Positions 1 through 11,549 of a stretch of DNA of 64,000 bases are shown in pieces. The notes beneath the pieces are model-generated. The model was not told the origin of the DNA and made no database searches. It saw nothing but the letters and a program-made list of their open reading frames with translations. The stretch covers positions 29,450,001-29,514,000 of the forward strand of contig NC_079875.1 of the NCBI RefSeq assembly GCF_029227915.1. The letters are read 5' to 3'. A program made the position numbers and the translations under genes. Positions within the stretch are counted from its first letter, which is position 1. Each line of letters starts with the position of its first letter. Origin of the DNA: Hydractinia symbiolongicarpus (lineage: Eukaryota; Cnidaria; Hydrozoa; Anthoathecata; Hydractiniidae).

Positions 1-91
1 TTTTTGGCATATTTTCTGTATATAACCTTCAGCTGTAAAGCATTTTCTTGACATAAACAGCTATATTGTTACTAGAAATCATAATTCTAAA

Positions 92-330
92 CCCTATACA
101 AATTTGACTGTTCCAGTCTAGCTCCAACAAGTCAGTCTGTAAATTTAAAACCCGATTTTCCCGGTTTTGATAGTTCGGCAAAACCTCTGAATCACGTCTG
201 GGCTTTTAGATGTCACAATGCTAACGCCTATACAAAATTGGTTGTCCTGGTCTGGCTCTAACATAAGTCGGTCCGTAAATTTAAAACTGGATTTGATAGC
301 CACGCCCGGGGCTTTTATTTATCACACACA
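92..330. repeat. Degenerate two-copy direct repeat
   Basis: Two diverged copies about 138 bp apart share 'cctatacaaa', a 'ccagtctagctccaacaagtc'-like block, 'gtaaatttaaaac' and 'tttgatag'. No coding potential is visible. They may be the tail of a dispersed repeat family; no ends or target duplications are visible. Confidence 0.45.
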
Positions 331-1968
331 ATTGCTCGGGCAAATCTTACCCAGGTCATCTATGACGTTTTTCAAAATTTAATCCAAATGTCGAAAAATG
401 GTCACACGCACGAGAAACACTTCTGCAGCCTTATTGTGCGCATGACCATTTTTGGACAAGTGCACTAACTTTTTGCGAATGCACAAATTAAATTTTTGCC
501 GTGTTTTGCTCAGATTAAATTTCGGCGGATCGGGATATTTTGAAAGTTTGCGTGAATTCGTTTTCGCGAATATGTGCAATGCATCATCACTTGCGTAGGC
601 ACATAAGTTCAAAATTTTTCGACACACTGCGATTTTGGTGAAAAATTATACCAAATGCTGAACGGGCCAAAGAAGATCATGTGCGTGCTGCAACCGTGTT
701 CGCGCCATAAGGCTCTTGTTACTATTATTTTGTGCAGAGGCTTATTTAAAGTAAAGAAAACGGATATGTGGGCATATTTTTGTTCAGGCTGCTCTCTCGT
801 TAAGTACGTAGGGAAATGACGTCAGTTATATTCATTCAAATATACCTTATTTCCCTATATAAATTTTGGCGAAATGCAATGGCTTAAAGAAAATAAATAA
901 AAAAACATCAAGGCCAAATTAATACGCTCACGTCAAAAATTCTTCATTCTTTCTTCAGTTTCGAAAAAATAAAAAATAAGTACATGACTAATGACTGGTG
1001 TCAATGCTTTCGTTAAAAACACGTCAGCAGTGCAAATGCAAAAAGAAAGTTGCTGAAATTTATATACCTTTTTCCTGTGATGTAAGGAGCTTGAAACGCT
1101 GATGTAGAAAATGTTTTAGGAAACTTACTTTCGCCTTCACTTTTCTGTAGGTTTTGGAGTGTTTGTAACTAGACTAATTAAGAAGGATGAATTCATAGGA
1201 GAATATATTGGTGAACTTATTATTTCTCCATAAAAAGGAGAAAAAAGACTCGGATTATTAAGCGACAATCTTCTTTTTGTAGGTTTCTGATCCTGCTGGA
1301 TTGCGTAGGATATAAATGATTGTCACATTGCTTTACAAGAGGTACTTCTTGCGTTTGGACATTTTTTTCGATCCGAAATCTTTATGTGAAATTGAAGAAT
1401 CGGAAATAGATAAAGAAGAGAAGAATATTTGCAAAACTGACGTCATTTTCAAAACTAAAGATTGTTTTTTCGGTATTTTATCTGGGTTTTGGGTGAATCT
1501 TTTTAGCTAAGACGAAGGAATAATTTTAATTATTACTGCTGTTTATAAACAACTTTAAATTACTGCTGTTTATAAACCATGGCTTTTTGAGCTAACCTAA
1601 AAATGGAAACAAACTGAGGGAAAATTTTTGCAAACACGTCAATTAACTGAACGAAAATTAGCAACCTGGTACAAGTCAGTAACAGTAACAGTTTATAACA
1701 TAGAACACAGTTTTACAACCAAGATAAAGCGTTTTTCCTACTCATAGGCGCTTGTGTACTAAACAAAACGAGAAATGGTCAGTTTGGGTACCATTGGATG
1801 AGCAGATATGCGCCAACTAGCAAATTTGTAATGCTAGAATAAGTATAAAGGTTAAAAGGCTGGAATGCGGCACAAGTTAAATTACCTTCTTGTCAAATCA
1901 GTGAAGGTTGCAGGTTTTAGAAAAGGATATGTACCGAAATAAAATAAAAAACTCATAAAACAGCTTAC
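331..1968. other. No gene recognised
   Basis: AT-rich DNA. A minus-strand open stretch at 379-627 reads through a repeat-like segment. A short plus-strand open frame at 1316-1510 follows a possible splice acceptor near 1281; it is acidic and Lys/Glu-rich in the middle and matches nothing I recognise. Neither is supported as a gene. Confidence 0.4.
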
Positions 1969-2325
1969 ATGTATGGCCACGCAAAAATGTATTCAAGAAA
2001 CGCATTTTTCGATACCTGTCAGTTGACATCAGTTGATGGAGGGAGATTAGACGCCAGTACCGCATCTAGTGAAGTTTTAAACATTCAAAATATCATGAAA
2101 GCTATAACAACGGATGACTTGGCAGCCCTCCTGGACCCCGACATCATTAGAAATGAATTTCTTGCCAAGTACTGCGAAAAACAATCGTATGCCCCACTGA
2201 TAGCGAAAAAGTATTTGTCCTTGTTAATGCACTTTAATGATTTCCTTATTAATGATGAAATCTACTTAAAAAAGTACACATTTTGTCTTGTTTGTAAACA
2301 TATAGCTAAAATGTATGTCTTTTAA
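1969..2325 (+). CDS. Hypothetical exon, possibly a recombinase-type core-binding helix bundle
   Basis: An open frame of 118 codons; the likely coding part ends at a possible splice donor (gtacac) at 2274. The region around residues 60-100 reads as amphipathic helices with a 'KKYLSLLMHFNDFL' segment, which recalls the SAM-like core-binding domain in front of phage-integrase-type tyrosine recombinases. That comparison is weak and by eye only. Downstream to about 2530 there is a further Lys/Asp/Glu-rich stretch ending in a stop that could be another exon. I do not recognise the gene. Confidence 0.3.
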   Translation: MYGHAKMYSRNAFFDTCQLTSVDGGRLDASTASSEVLNIQNIMKAITTDDLAALLDPDIIRNEFLAKYCEKQSYAPLIAKKYLSLLMHFNDFLINDEIYLKKYTFCLVCKHIAKMYVF

Positions 2326-3582
2326 CCTAGTTAAGGAGAAAAAAGAGGTATTTTAATTTGCTTTGTGGCATTTCAACTCGTTAAAATATGCGATAAAGTT
2401 CGATCATTGTGCACAAAAAAAAAAACTCTTGATCGTAATCAAACTTTGGGAAATATACCAAAGGAAACCTTGACAGAAATAAATGAAGATGATTTGCAAT
2501 TGGCTGATGACGTTTCTAATGATTGAATACTTTCGGGTGACGTTGTTTTTAAATATTAGCCATGGCTCGATTTACGCGACTTGTTTATTTTCGATCAAAT
2601 GAAACTCCCATTCTCAGTGATGCATGGCGAAACTACACCAGATGTCATTGTCAGGTCAGATACATACAGAATTTTTTAACTTTCAACTTGATTTTTACGT
2701 TACAAAGCTATGTCAATGACATCATTCCAAATCATATTCTCCAGGTAAAGACATTAGGTGAAGAAGCTCAACAAGTTATTAGCTACTTGTCACGTGTTGC
2801 AAATACAACTAAGTACATGCTTTCCCAAAGTAAACAATGTAATTTCACATTAAGGGAAATTGATTTATTTTAGTGTTTGAACATAAACATTGACACTTCT
2901 TAACACCTTTTTATGTATAAATTGTGCCAATTGTTTTTTTTCTTTCCACTAGAACTTAAAAGATACTGAATCATCAAAGTTAGACTGAGATAATAGTTGT
3001 AAAAGTGCTGGCATAAAAACAATTGTGATCACATGACAGAATTAACATAAGCGAATGTAACTTCTTTGACAGGTATAGTCCACCACTGTGATACTTGTTT
3101 CATTTATTTTTTCACACAAAATATACTCATTTTCAAAGACAAACATAAAAAAAAATCCTTCAGAGAGAAACGTTAGCTTCTGTCTCCGTTGGATTCAGAT
3201 GAGTATTCAGACTATCATGACGTCCCCCCTTCACTATTTGCTGAAATATGGTAGCTCCAGAAACATAGTCCAGTCGAAGGTAAAGATTTTGGTGGCAAGA
3301 CTAGGCCTATTTAAGATAGGCCTAGAAATTTAAGGAAAAATAATTAGGAAAGTGATGTCGTCAAAAAAAACACAATTAAACCATGATTTGCAAGTATCAA
3401 TTAAAGAGACTGTCGTTAAGAAACTGACTAGTGGACATTACTACCGCTTGAAAAAGTTTAAACGTTACTATTTTTTGGTCCTTTTTGAGAATAGCTACTA
3501 GTAATAAGGAATAATAATAAGACGAACGATAGACACCACAAAAGAAGATAATAGTTGACCAGTTTCAAAACTGCTGTTCTAA
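2326..3582 (+). other. Unassigned open frames, no recognised gene
   Basis: Plus-strand open frames at 2562-2873 and 3088-3333 have no family signature I can name. The stretch lies immediately upstream of Helitron Rep sequence in the same orientation, so parts could be decayed 5' portions of that element, but I see no Helitron motif in it. Confidence 0.25.
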
Positions 3583-5191
3583 GAAAAGGCAGAAGCCTAT
3601 TGGAAGCGATTTCTTTCAGAGGTTCTATCTATGGTAAAACAGCTTGGTCTCCCAACTTTCTTTATGACTTTAAGTTGTGCTGATTTGAGGTGGAATGAAC
3701 TAATATCAATAATTGCCAAACTGAATGGTGAAAATCTGTCTGATGAGAAAATCATCAATATGACCTACTTTGAACGATGCCGGTTTTTAAATTTAAACCC
3801 TGTTCTACTAGCTCGCCATTTCCAATACCGTGTTGAATATTTTTTCAAAGAAATCATTGTAGATGGACCTCTTGGCAAAGTTACCTATCATGCTATTCGT
3901 GTTGAATTCCAGATTCGTCGTAGTCCACACATCCATTCTTTTTTGTGGGTTCTGAATGCACCAACCTTGACCAGGCAGAACGTTGATGAATATATTAGAT
4001 TTGTTGATGCAATTATCAAGGCAAAAGTTCCAGAACGAGAACAGAATTTAGAATTGTTTAATTTAGTAACCTCTTATCAGGTACATTCTCACTCAAAATC
4101 GTATAGAAAATATAAAAATGAAAGTTGTCGATACCAGTTTGGTCGTTTTTTCTTTAAAAAGACTATTGTTGTTCTGCCACTTTGTGAGAACTTAAACCCT
4201 GCTGACCGTAGCATAATTTTCGAAAAACGAGAGGCAATATTGAATAAGGTCAAGGCTTATATTGATTGTAATTTAAATCCAAGGCAGAGAAATATTCTAT
4301 ATTCAGATAAAGAGAACTTTGAGCAGGTGCCTACTATAACAGACATCTTGAATGAACTTAATATTACTGAAAATGAATATTATCATGCACTAGGTATTTC
4401 TAGTGATAATGATTTCCAGCTTCACTTGAGACGACCACCAAATTCTTGTTTTGTAAACAATTATTTTGAAGAAGGCTTACTAGCATGGGAAGTTAATATT
4501 GATATTCAGCCAGTGTTTAATCATTATAAAGCTGTCACACATGTGTGCCTACTTCTCCAAATGTGAGGATGAGACATCAGAAGCAATGAAACAAGCTGCA
4601 AAAGAGGCTTTCTGTTCGGATAAGACATATGTTGAACAGATGAGATCAATAGCACGCATTTTCACAACAAATAGGCAGTGCTCAATTCAAGAAGCTGTTT
4701 ACTTATTAATGCCTGAACTTTGGCTCAGACGAACATTTCCTAAAGTTGTATTTGCAAATACAAATTTACCTAAAAAGCGATATAGAATATGCCTGAGTAA
4801 AGAGATGAATAAACTGCCTGAAGATAGTTGTAATGTATTTCAAAGGAATATGCTTGATCGTTATGTTGATAGACCTGATTTGAACTTTGATAAGGCGAAA
4901 TATGCTGTTTTAGATCAATTTTGTTATGCAAATTTTTTTGCTAATTACTATTTAGTTGGTAAATTCGATGATAACAATGATTGCCAACCTACTATACTTA
5001 TTGAAAATGATTTGGAAAATACCCATAACACAAGTACCTATCCCTCACCAATAACTTTAATGAGAAAGATCGTTTTATTAACCGTTTACAACTGTGTATG
5101 GGCACTGTTTGGGAGAAAAAGACAATACTCGACGAGTTCCACGAATGACAACGCTGTGTCAAAGAAAAAGGGTTATTATTACGTGAAATGA
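3583..5191 (+). pseudogene. Helitron Rep (Helitron_like_N) fragment, frameshifted
   Basis: The frame is open from 3583, before the ATG at 3631, and reads 'AYWKRFLSEVLSMVKQLG' then 'LPTFFMTLSCADLRW', the conserved block of the Helitron Rep region (Helitron_like_N). 'SPHIHSFLWV' near 3930 corresponds to the HUH metal-binding motif that acts in nicking single-stranded DNA during rolling-circle transposition. The frame shifts by one near 4540; the second frame (to 5191) continues the family pattern with 'SIQEAVYLLMPELW', 'NLPKKR' and 'FQRNMLDRY'. Similarity fades after about 5080, before any helicase. This is a 3'-truncated, disabled copy. It is opposite in orientation to the Helitron at 38-41 kb and is a separate insertion. 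Confidence 0.85.
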
Positions 5192-5439
5192 AAAACTATG
5201 TAGACTATTATACTGTATTGAGGAATTGTTCCAAGAACAAGTTAGGGATTATAGGTTTGTCGTTACATTACAATATTCTTCTGGTTGCGTTTTATTCCAG
5301 TAAATCACACCCTTATTGAGTTTTATGCAAAAATAACAAAATGAAGGAGGATGATCATTGCTTTACGCTTTTGAAACGAACATTTTGACCACTTCTGATC
5401 ATGCAGATTCTATACATATTTTTAATTCTCAATTTTCAG

Positions 5440-5831
5440 TGGAGCTGGCGGATATCGAAGATGATCAATCTGATTTCGACGGGGTCAGTGTGCGTATTTG
5501 AATACCTTCAAGACTTAATACATTGAAACTCAAGATTGAGATTTATTTTCTATGATTTTAGGAAAAACGGAACAGATGCGGAATGAGAACATTACTCAGT
5601 CGATCAATAGCAATGTTTGAAAACCAACTTTAGGAGGCCAAGAAACTATTTTCGACCGTGAATGGCGAATCGCTCTTTGAATTAGACAATGACATGGAAA
5701 ACAGGGAAAGCGAAGACGACGACGTTGAACTTTCAGATGAAGATCGTGATAGTGACGAAGACGATAACACTGATGAAGACATTAATACGGACTCTGACAA
5801 ACACATTTTTACAGCGCTAGAACAAGTATAA
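5440..5831 (+). pseudogene. Acidic two-exon gene fragment with in-frame TAG
   Basis: Exon-like segment 5440-5483 is bounded by 'tttcag' and 'gtcagt'. A second at 5562-5831 starts after 'gattttag' and ends at a TAA. Both junctions are phase 0, so the frames join. The joined frame is interrupted by a TAG at 5631-5633, where a Gln (CAG) would be a one-base change. The C-terminal half is strongly acidic (runs such as 'ESEDDDVELSDEDRDSDEDD'). Acidic segments of this kind occur near the N-terminus of some transposon-derived proteins, but no family can be assigned. The TAG suggests a decayed copy; alternatively it marks a separate acceptor ('actttag' at 5633). Confidence 0.45.
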
Positions 5832-6080
5832 ATATATAGATTCGATTGTAACTTGCTAACCTGACCTGATCATTATGAATTCATCTCATACTTATCCCTC
5901 GGCCATGAATATACGACAGGTTATTCCGCGAAATTTTCCACATATTATTTGTACTGTAACTGTATATAATTGGACGAATATACAATGTTTCCACTTTTCA
6001 CATGTTTTCATTACTTGACTACCGCCTATATTCCCTATATTTTTTCATACGATAATTTTCTTTCACAGGACCGAACATAA
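5832..6080. other. No feature seen
   Basis: AT-rich DNA between the acidic exon and the 98-bp repeat; nothing recognisable. Confidence 0.4.
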
Positions 6081-6083
6081 AAA

Positions 6084-6334
6084 ACCTTCAAGTTGGGTCC
6101 GAAAACTAATTTTAGAAACAAATTCGTTCCATCGAAAGAACTTGTCTACGCACGTATATGATTTATTGCGAAACCTTCAATTCGTTCAACTTAGTTCCGA
6201 AAACTAATTTTAGAAACAAATTCGTTCCAGCGAAAGAACTTGTCTACGCACGTATGTGCCTTATTGCAAACCCTTTAATTCGTTCAAGTTAGGTCCGAAA
6301 AATAATTTTAGAAACAAATTCGTTCCACGATGTC
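6084..6334. repeat. 98-bp tandem repeat, about 2.5 copies
   Basis: The block 'gaaaactaattttagaaaca' begins at 6101, 6199 and (with one change) 6297, an exact 98-bp period. The unit also contains 'cgaaagaacttgtctacgca'. There is no open frame of note. Confidence 0.85.
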
Positions 6335-6660
6335 AGGTTAACCTCTGTCATTTTGCTTATAAATTAATTCAAAGTAAGTCGGGCTTAGTACTTTTGAGCT
6401 TTGAAGCAAAAATGCGAATTTAAAAGAAAATATGCACAAAAATGAAACCTTGATTCTCTCTCCACCGTTGAGGAGCAATAAACAAACAGAATGTTAGGAC
6501 GAATGAACCGAACAACAAAGTATGTGTTGGGTGATAGAATTAGGATAGATAATTGTTTTTCTTGAAGTTATTTAGAAGTGCCACATTGCTGGATCAAAGG
6601 GAAAGAAAAAACGTGGACACCTTGGGTTGAAAATAGAGTGGTTGCTGTTAGGAAAGTTGT

Positions 6661-7026
6661 TACTCTCTGAAGCACGAAATGCGATATATACAGGACGGGC
6701 AATCTCCTAATGGAGTAAAATTCATACCAGGTGAATATTTGCAATGTAAATATTGCTATGCTTTTTTGCACCAAGTGAAATTGTCAGGGGACTGCCAAAA
6801 CAGTACTTTTAAAGATATGAAAAGTTGCGAACAGGAAAACCTAATGAAACAGTCAAAACTGCTGATCTACCCTAACAGGGCTATTCCTGGGGCAAGAGTT
6901 TCTAATGAGAAAATTTATTATTTATTTATTCGCAAACATTTATACAGGATAAAAAACTTAGTTTCTAAATACATATATACAAAATATTATATAAAGAAAC
7001 TGTTATCATTGTTTGTCCTGTTATAA
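6661..7026 (+). CDS. Finger-containing exon fragment (CxxC...L...C)
   Basis: The frame is open upstream of the ATG at 6679. It contains 'LQCKYCYAFLHQVKLSGDC', resembling the CxxCxxF...L...H/C finger of a family of uncharacterised invertebrate proteins also represented at 15530-15973 on the other strand, where the finger reads 'VCRGCKGFFAKTFFPRHKKSC'. Here the expected final His is not evident, so the finger looks decayed. After about 6920 the frame becomes Tyr/Lys/Ile-rich and is probably intron or intergenic. Assignment rests on pattern similarity to the second locus. Confidence 0.35.
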   Translation, partial: YSLKHEMRYIQDGQSPNGVKFIPGEYLQCKYCYAFLHQVKLSGDCQNSTFKDMKSCEQENLMKQSKLLIYPNRAIPGARVSNEKIYYLFIRKHLYRIKNLVSKYIYTKYYIKKLLSLFVLL

Positions 7027-7339
7027 GCTTAAAATAAAACATAAACAGCATAAAGGTAGAAAACGGTAAAATAGGTAAGAATACTGAAAAAAAACATACG
7101 AATAATATCTGAAAAAAGACAGTGAATTGTGGAAATTAACTCCAGATAAACTAAGGAGAAATTAAGTTATGACAAATATAAGAGAAAGGATAAAAGTCTG
7201 TTCACCATACATAGAAATCGAAATAGAATAGTATTAAAATAAGACCAGAATAATTATTGTAGAAGCGATTTTCGTTCTGTTAAAGAGAAATTATTAAATA
7301 ATTTAGCACCACCATAATAAAACCAGATCTTGCGAATTC
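7027..7339. other. No gene recognised
   Basis: AT-rich sequence just beyond the 3' end of the minus-strand LINE; may include its 3' untranslated remnant. Confidence 0.35.
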
Positions 7340-9210
7340 AAGCTTCAATGCTGGCAATTTTAGACAGAGATCGGTATTTCTCGTCCTTTTTTGTGTCGTT
7401 GAACCTCAAAGTATTTGTTAAAAGTTTCGTGACATAACACTGTTTAGACATTTTATAACCAGAGAACGGACTTGTTGTTCAATAACCTTTACGATAGGCT
7501 GAACTGGTGTTCCAACAGTCCTTTCAGCACGGCGTTCAATCGAAGAGAACTTCAGTTCTTGGGTTTCGGTGAAGCAGGTCTTGATAGTTGGGCTGTAGGT
7601 TATGATTGGCAAGATCATCATCTTGTAGCTGAGAGTGTCAGCCTCTTTCGTACGTTGGACAGGATTCTCAATCAACCACATGCTTTCTTGACGGCTCGAT
7701 CGAAGTTGGCTGTTAAAGACAGGTGGTTATCGGGAACGAAGTTGATAGGGGTGTTGTTGTAAACGATATTGAGATCCCTTCCGTTTTATTTTCAATCGTT
7801 TGGAAGTTCCAAACACCATAACCTCCGTCTTCCCTTTTTAAAGGTTCAGCTACAGTTTATTTTGTTCACAGTATCTACCCACACCCGTCATATCCACGTT
7901 GAGGGTGTTTTCCATGGCTTGATTGTCTTTACCAGCAAACAAGAGAACAGTGTCATCCGCATACTGAGAGATATTACATTTGCTGATACTTTCTTTTAAA
8001 TCATTGAAGAACGTGATGAATAGGAGGGACCGAAGATTGGTCCTTGTTATACACCAGAAGTAACACAGCAGTTATTTGAAAGTAAACATTTAGCTCAACA
8101 CGTTGGGATCTGTTGAACAAGTAGTCAGTAAACCATGACAGCTCAGGTCCACTGATTCCCTACAACATTAACTTTTTGAGTAGAATATTGTGACCGATGG
8201 TGTCAAAGGCTTTATATAGGGCGAGAAACAAACCACCGACCATGAAGCCATTATCAACGTTTTTGCGAATTGTGTCGCTAACAAGGTGATGTTTAGTGGA
8301 ACGGTTTTTACAGAATCTATATTGACAGTCACTAAGAAGGTTGTTTGTCTCAAGATACTCATACATTTGCTTGTGAACCGCTTTCTCCAGAAGCTTCGAC
8401 AAAACAGAGAGTACAGAGATTGGCCGATAGTTTTTAACAAGTTCTGCTTTTCCTGATTCAAAGATAGGACATATTTTGGCAATTTTCCACCCATTTGGAA
8501 CAGTAGAAATCTGAAGAGATTTATTAATGATAAACGATATGGGTTAAGCTATCTCACGGGCGCAGTCCTTGAGGAGATTCAGTGGAAGACAATTAACTCC
8601 AGCAGCCTTTTTCCTTTTGAGATTTCGAAGTTCTTTTTCGATGTAGACGGACGATATATACGAAAACTGAAAGATGGATTTCGTACGTAACCGCGTTTTT
8701 TCAGATACCGCCATACAAAGTTGATCAGAGGATAAGCTGATTTTTTAAAACAGAAACAACGGTCGAAAAATCCTCGGCAAAGCAATTTAACCGGTGCTTT
8801 GCATCATCATTTTTTGGAAAGATATTTTGGGTTTAGTTGGAAAGATTGACTTGATAGTATTCCAGAACTTGCGCGGGTTCAGGCGGTTATCATTGAGTAT
8901 TCTTTGATTGTACAATGCTTTGGCTTTCCGCACAGCACTGGTACACCGATTATGCTAAACTTTATACTCGTTTTAGCATGCTGCTTCGTCGTTGTTCGCT
9001 CTTGCTCTATGTAGCAATCGGTCCCTCGCATTCATTTGTTGTTTTAGGGGTTAGTCGATCCATGGACAGGGTTTTCCTCGGACGCGTTTTTCAATCAGCG
9101 GTGCATGTTTGTCAAACGCATTTTTCAGCTGGGTAGAGAGGTATTCAACGGATTTGTTTACGTCATTGAAATTGTAGACATGTCAAGGAATATAAGGAAA
9201 TGTTGGCAAT
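7340..9210 (-). mobile_element. Decayed AP-endonuclease/CR1-like LINE (RT pseudogene)
   Basis: Reading the minus strand from high to low coordinates gives, in several frames, the order of a CR1/Jockey-type ORF2. It starts with the EN-RT linker 'KHAPLIEKRVRGKPCPWI' near 9070-9130, then 'NYRPISVLSVLSKLLEKAVH' near 8360-8440. RT motif A follows ('LYKAFDTIGHNILLKKL', about 8170-8220), then motif C with the catalytic pair ('QYADDTVLLFAGKDNQ', about 7920-7970). The end is a C-terminal 'SIERRAERTVG' block near 7540. Frames change several times and stops intervene, so the copy is dead. The family is known to insert by target-primed reverse transcription; the exact clade cannot be set by eye. Confidence 0.85.
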
Positions 9211-9228
9211 TAAATGATGTAGTTTGAT

Positions 9229-10270
9229 CTATTTCCTAATGAAAACAGAAAATCTTTGCTCTAGTTTTGCGATAGTAGATAGAGAAACTTCATAAATTAA
9301 TAATGGCCAGCGGATTCTGGGAATTAACAGATGGTGTAAAAACCAAACCTTATGGACCCCTTTGTGAAAGGACCTGTCTATAGCTATAAGCTTGTCTTCG
9401 GCATCATTTAGAAATTCGTGTATTGCAGCAGAATCAGACAAGGATGAGTTTATTGTTCTACCTAAAAACCTAATTGGATTAGAATGAATGGATGGAATTT
9501 TTTCGCTGCCAACTGTAAACGTGAGAACTTTGGACGACTTTTTCCTTATCAATAACAATGCTGCGTGATTTAGAAGGCCTAAACGACATGCCTACCCAAT
9601 CAAGAGCTGTTGTACACCTGTTTAATAAATTTTGAGTACTTGGAATTGACGTGGACATTAAGAACATATCATCCATAAAAGCTTTTATTGGGGGTTGGTC
9701 TGGGATTTTGTTTTTATTACCTTCAGTATCAATAAGGCTGGGGGTAACACACACATACTCAATAATAACGTTTATAGCTGCAAGAAATAGTATAATGGAA
9801 AGTGTACAGCCGATAAAAATTCCCCTACAGTGTTGATGCCAACTGGAAGGAGCAGAAGCCGAAAAAGACTTACTCCACAGGCTGTCGTAGTATAGCTATA
9901 TGAGCCCTATCCAGGATTCTGGTACACCATAGCGTCTGAGAGCCAAAAAAAAACAGTTTGTGCGGAACTGAAGGGTACGCATTAGCAATATCAAGGCATA
10001 TATGGCCAAAAGTGAAGAATGTTGTGCCTTCGCATTCTTAAGTGTAATCATGAATTGCGATCAAGTCAGTACTGGCGTTCCAGACGACTCCCCTACCTTC
10101 GTACACCAAAAACACCTTGAAAAAGAAAAAAAACCAAAGCTTGAACATGCTCCGAAAGCAAAAACAGAAATCGAGAATTTTGGGCCATGCATAAATATCA
10201 TCACCACTATTTCCCTTCACCATATTTTTCTGGAGTAAGTCAATGAAAACATCACGGAGATGCAATTTAA
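9229..10270 (-). pseudogene. Decayed RT fragment of an R2/NeSL-like (RLE-type) retrotransposon
   Basis: On the minus strand, 'CLDIANAYPSVPHKL' near 9960-10000 is RT motif A in the form used by restriction-like-endonuclease elements (R2, NeSL and relatives). 'CVTPSLIDTEG' precedes motif C 'IKAFMDDMFLMSTS' near 9640-9670. Two overlapping frames then continue to 'IPSIHSNPIRFLGR' and 'WFLHHLLIPRIRWPLLIYEV'. The same thumb region, similar but not identical, forms the start of the 871-codon frame at 11550-14165, so these are two copies of related elements in the same orientation. This copy retains RT catalytic motifs but is broken by frameshifts and stops, and no endonuclease follows it. Confidence 0.8.
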
Positions 10271-11549
10271 ATTAAATCAAATTGAATTACAGTACATATA
10301 TATATACCTCACCCATACCAGACAAGGTAGCGTGTGGCCAACCCTCTCCAGGTAAGTCAGGTAGGTATCCCTCTACACCTCTGTCAACTAAAAAAACTAC
10401 ACTCCTTCAAAAAGAAAAATTCCGAATCAAACACAACGACCAGTACCACTCATGAACCTCAAAACCCGATCACCTAAATTACACTACATAAACACTAACT
10501 CCAATTCTAATAAATAAAACACACACACAATCCAATGACTACCATAAAAATCAAAGAGAAAAAACAAAACAACTACCAAACCCAAGAATATAAACCACCA
10601 GCACCAGCAAGCACAATAAAACACACAGATTATTGCTATTTTTAGTGATATATCTCTCACACACATATACCTCCCTACTGCCATGGTAAGCCCGTACAAA
10701 ATTATTTTTTCAAATAAATTTAAATCAACAAATTATGCAACTTTTAATTTCAAAAGTCCAGATTTGAACAATCTCTGTACCCACTCGTAAACAAAATATG
10801 AAAAAGGTTTACAATACAGCAAGCTGCACTGAAGTATCTTGTCTACAGGGACGGTGGATGTAAATAAAATTGGGATTAGGCTCCCAGAAGAAGGTGCTGA
10901 ATACACTTTCTTGCTTATTACAAGCATGAGTACTGTCCAACTTGGACCTATAACTATTCACTGAGAAAATCTTAAAGAGAAAAAACAATCCTTCAATCAC
11001 AAACAATACGACACAAGACAGATCTAACAACATAAACGGACTGGTTACAGAACAAACACAAATGGAAAAAATGTATATGTCAAAAATATATAATATAAAA
11101 AAAGAATTATATAAAACCCTCCTGTGCGCCAGAACTTGTGACTCTGGCTGTAGCTTTCCACATGTGTTACAGGGCCCCAACACTCAGCCTTACACAGGAG
11201 GTTGTCATGACAGGACCAGCCTGTACATATTTTGACTAAGGACAGCAGGGTTGTCAAGCCTGAAGACCAAGTTAGTAAACTTGGGCACCTCACTGAACTG
11301 GGGTAAAAAGTGGGGTCGTTACACCCAAAGACAAGCTGAAAGCAAACCCCCTTGCTAAGCTTCTTTTAAGTTACCAGAGAAGAGTGAGCTGAACTCTTTA
11401 CCCTCTGGGTATTGACGGCAAACTGGTTCGAATGAACTAGCTGGGGTAATATAAAACCGCTCGGATTTACATTTTCCTCCCCCATGACCCTGGAAGTACA
11501 GGTTTTATAAACGTAATGATAAATGTATAAGAAAGAAAGAAAAAGCGGA
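10271..11549. other. No gene recognised; probable 3' flank of the retrotransposon-USP gene
   Basis: CA-rich on the plus strand at about 10400-10640, otherwise AT-rich. Minus-strand frames here have biased, low-complexity composition and no motif. The stretch lies directly 3' of the minus-strand 871-codon frame and may hold its 3' UTR; no clear poly(A) tail was seen. Confidence 0.35.

Noticed and set aside
379-627. 82-codon minus-strand frame
   Set aside because: No ATG context, domain or splice sites; composition fits a dispersed non-coding repeat.
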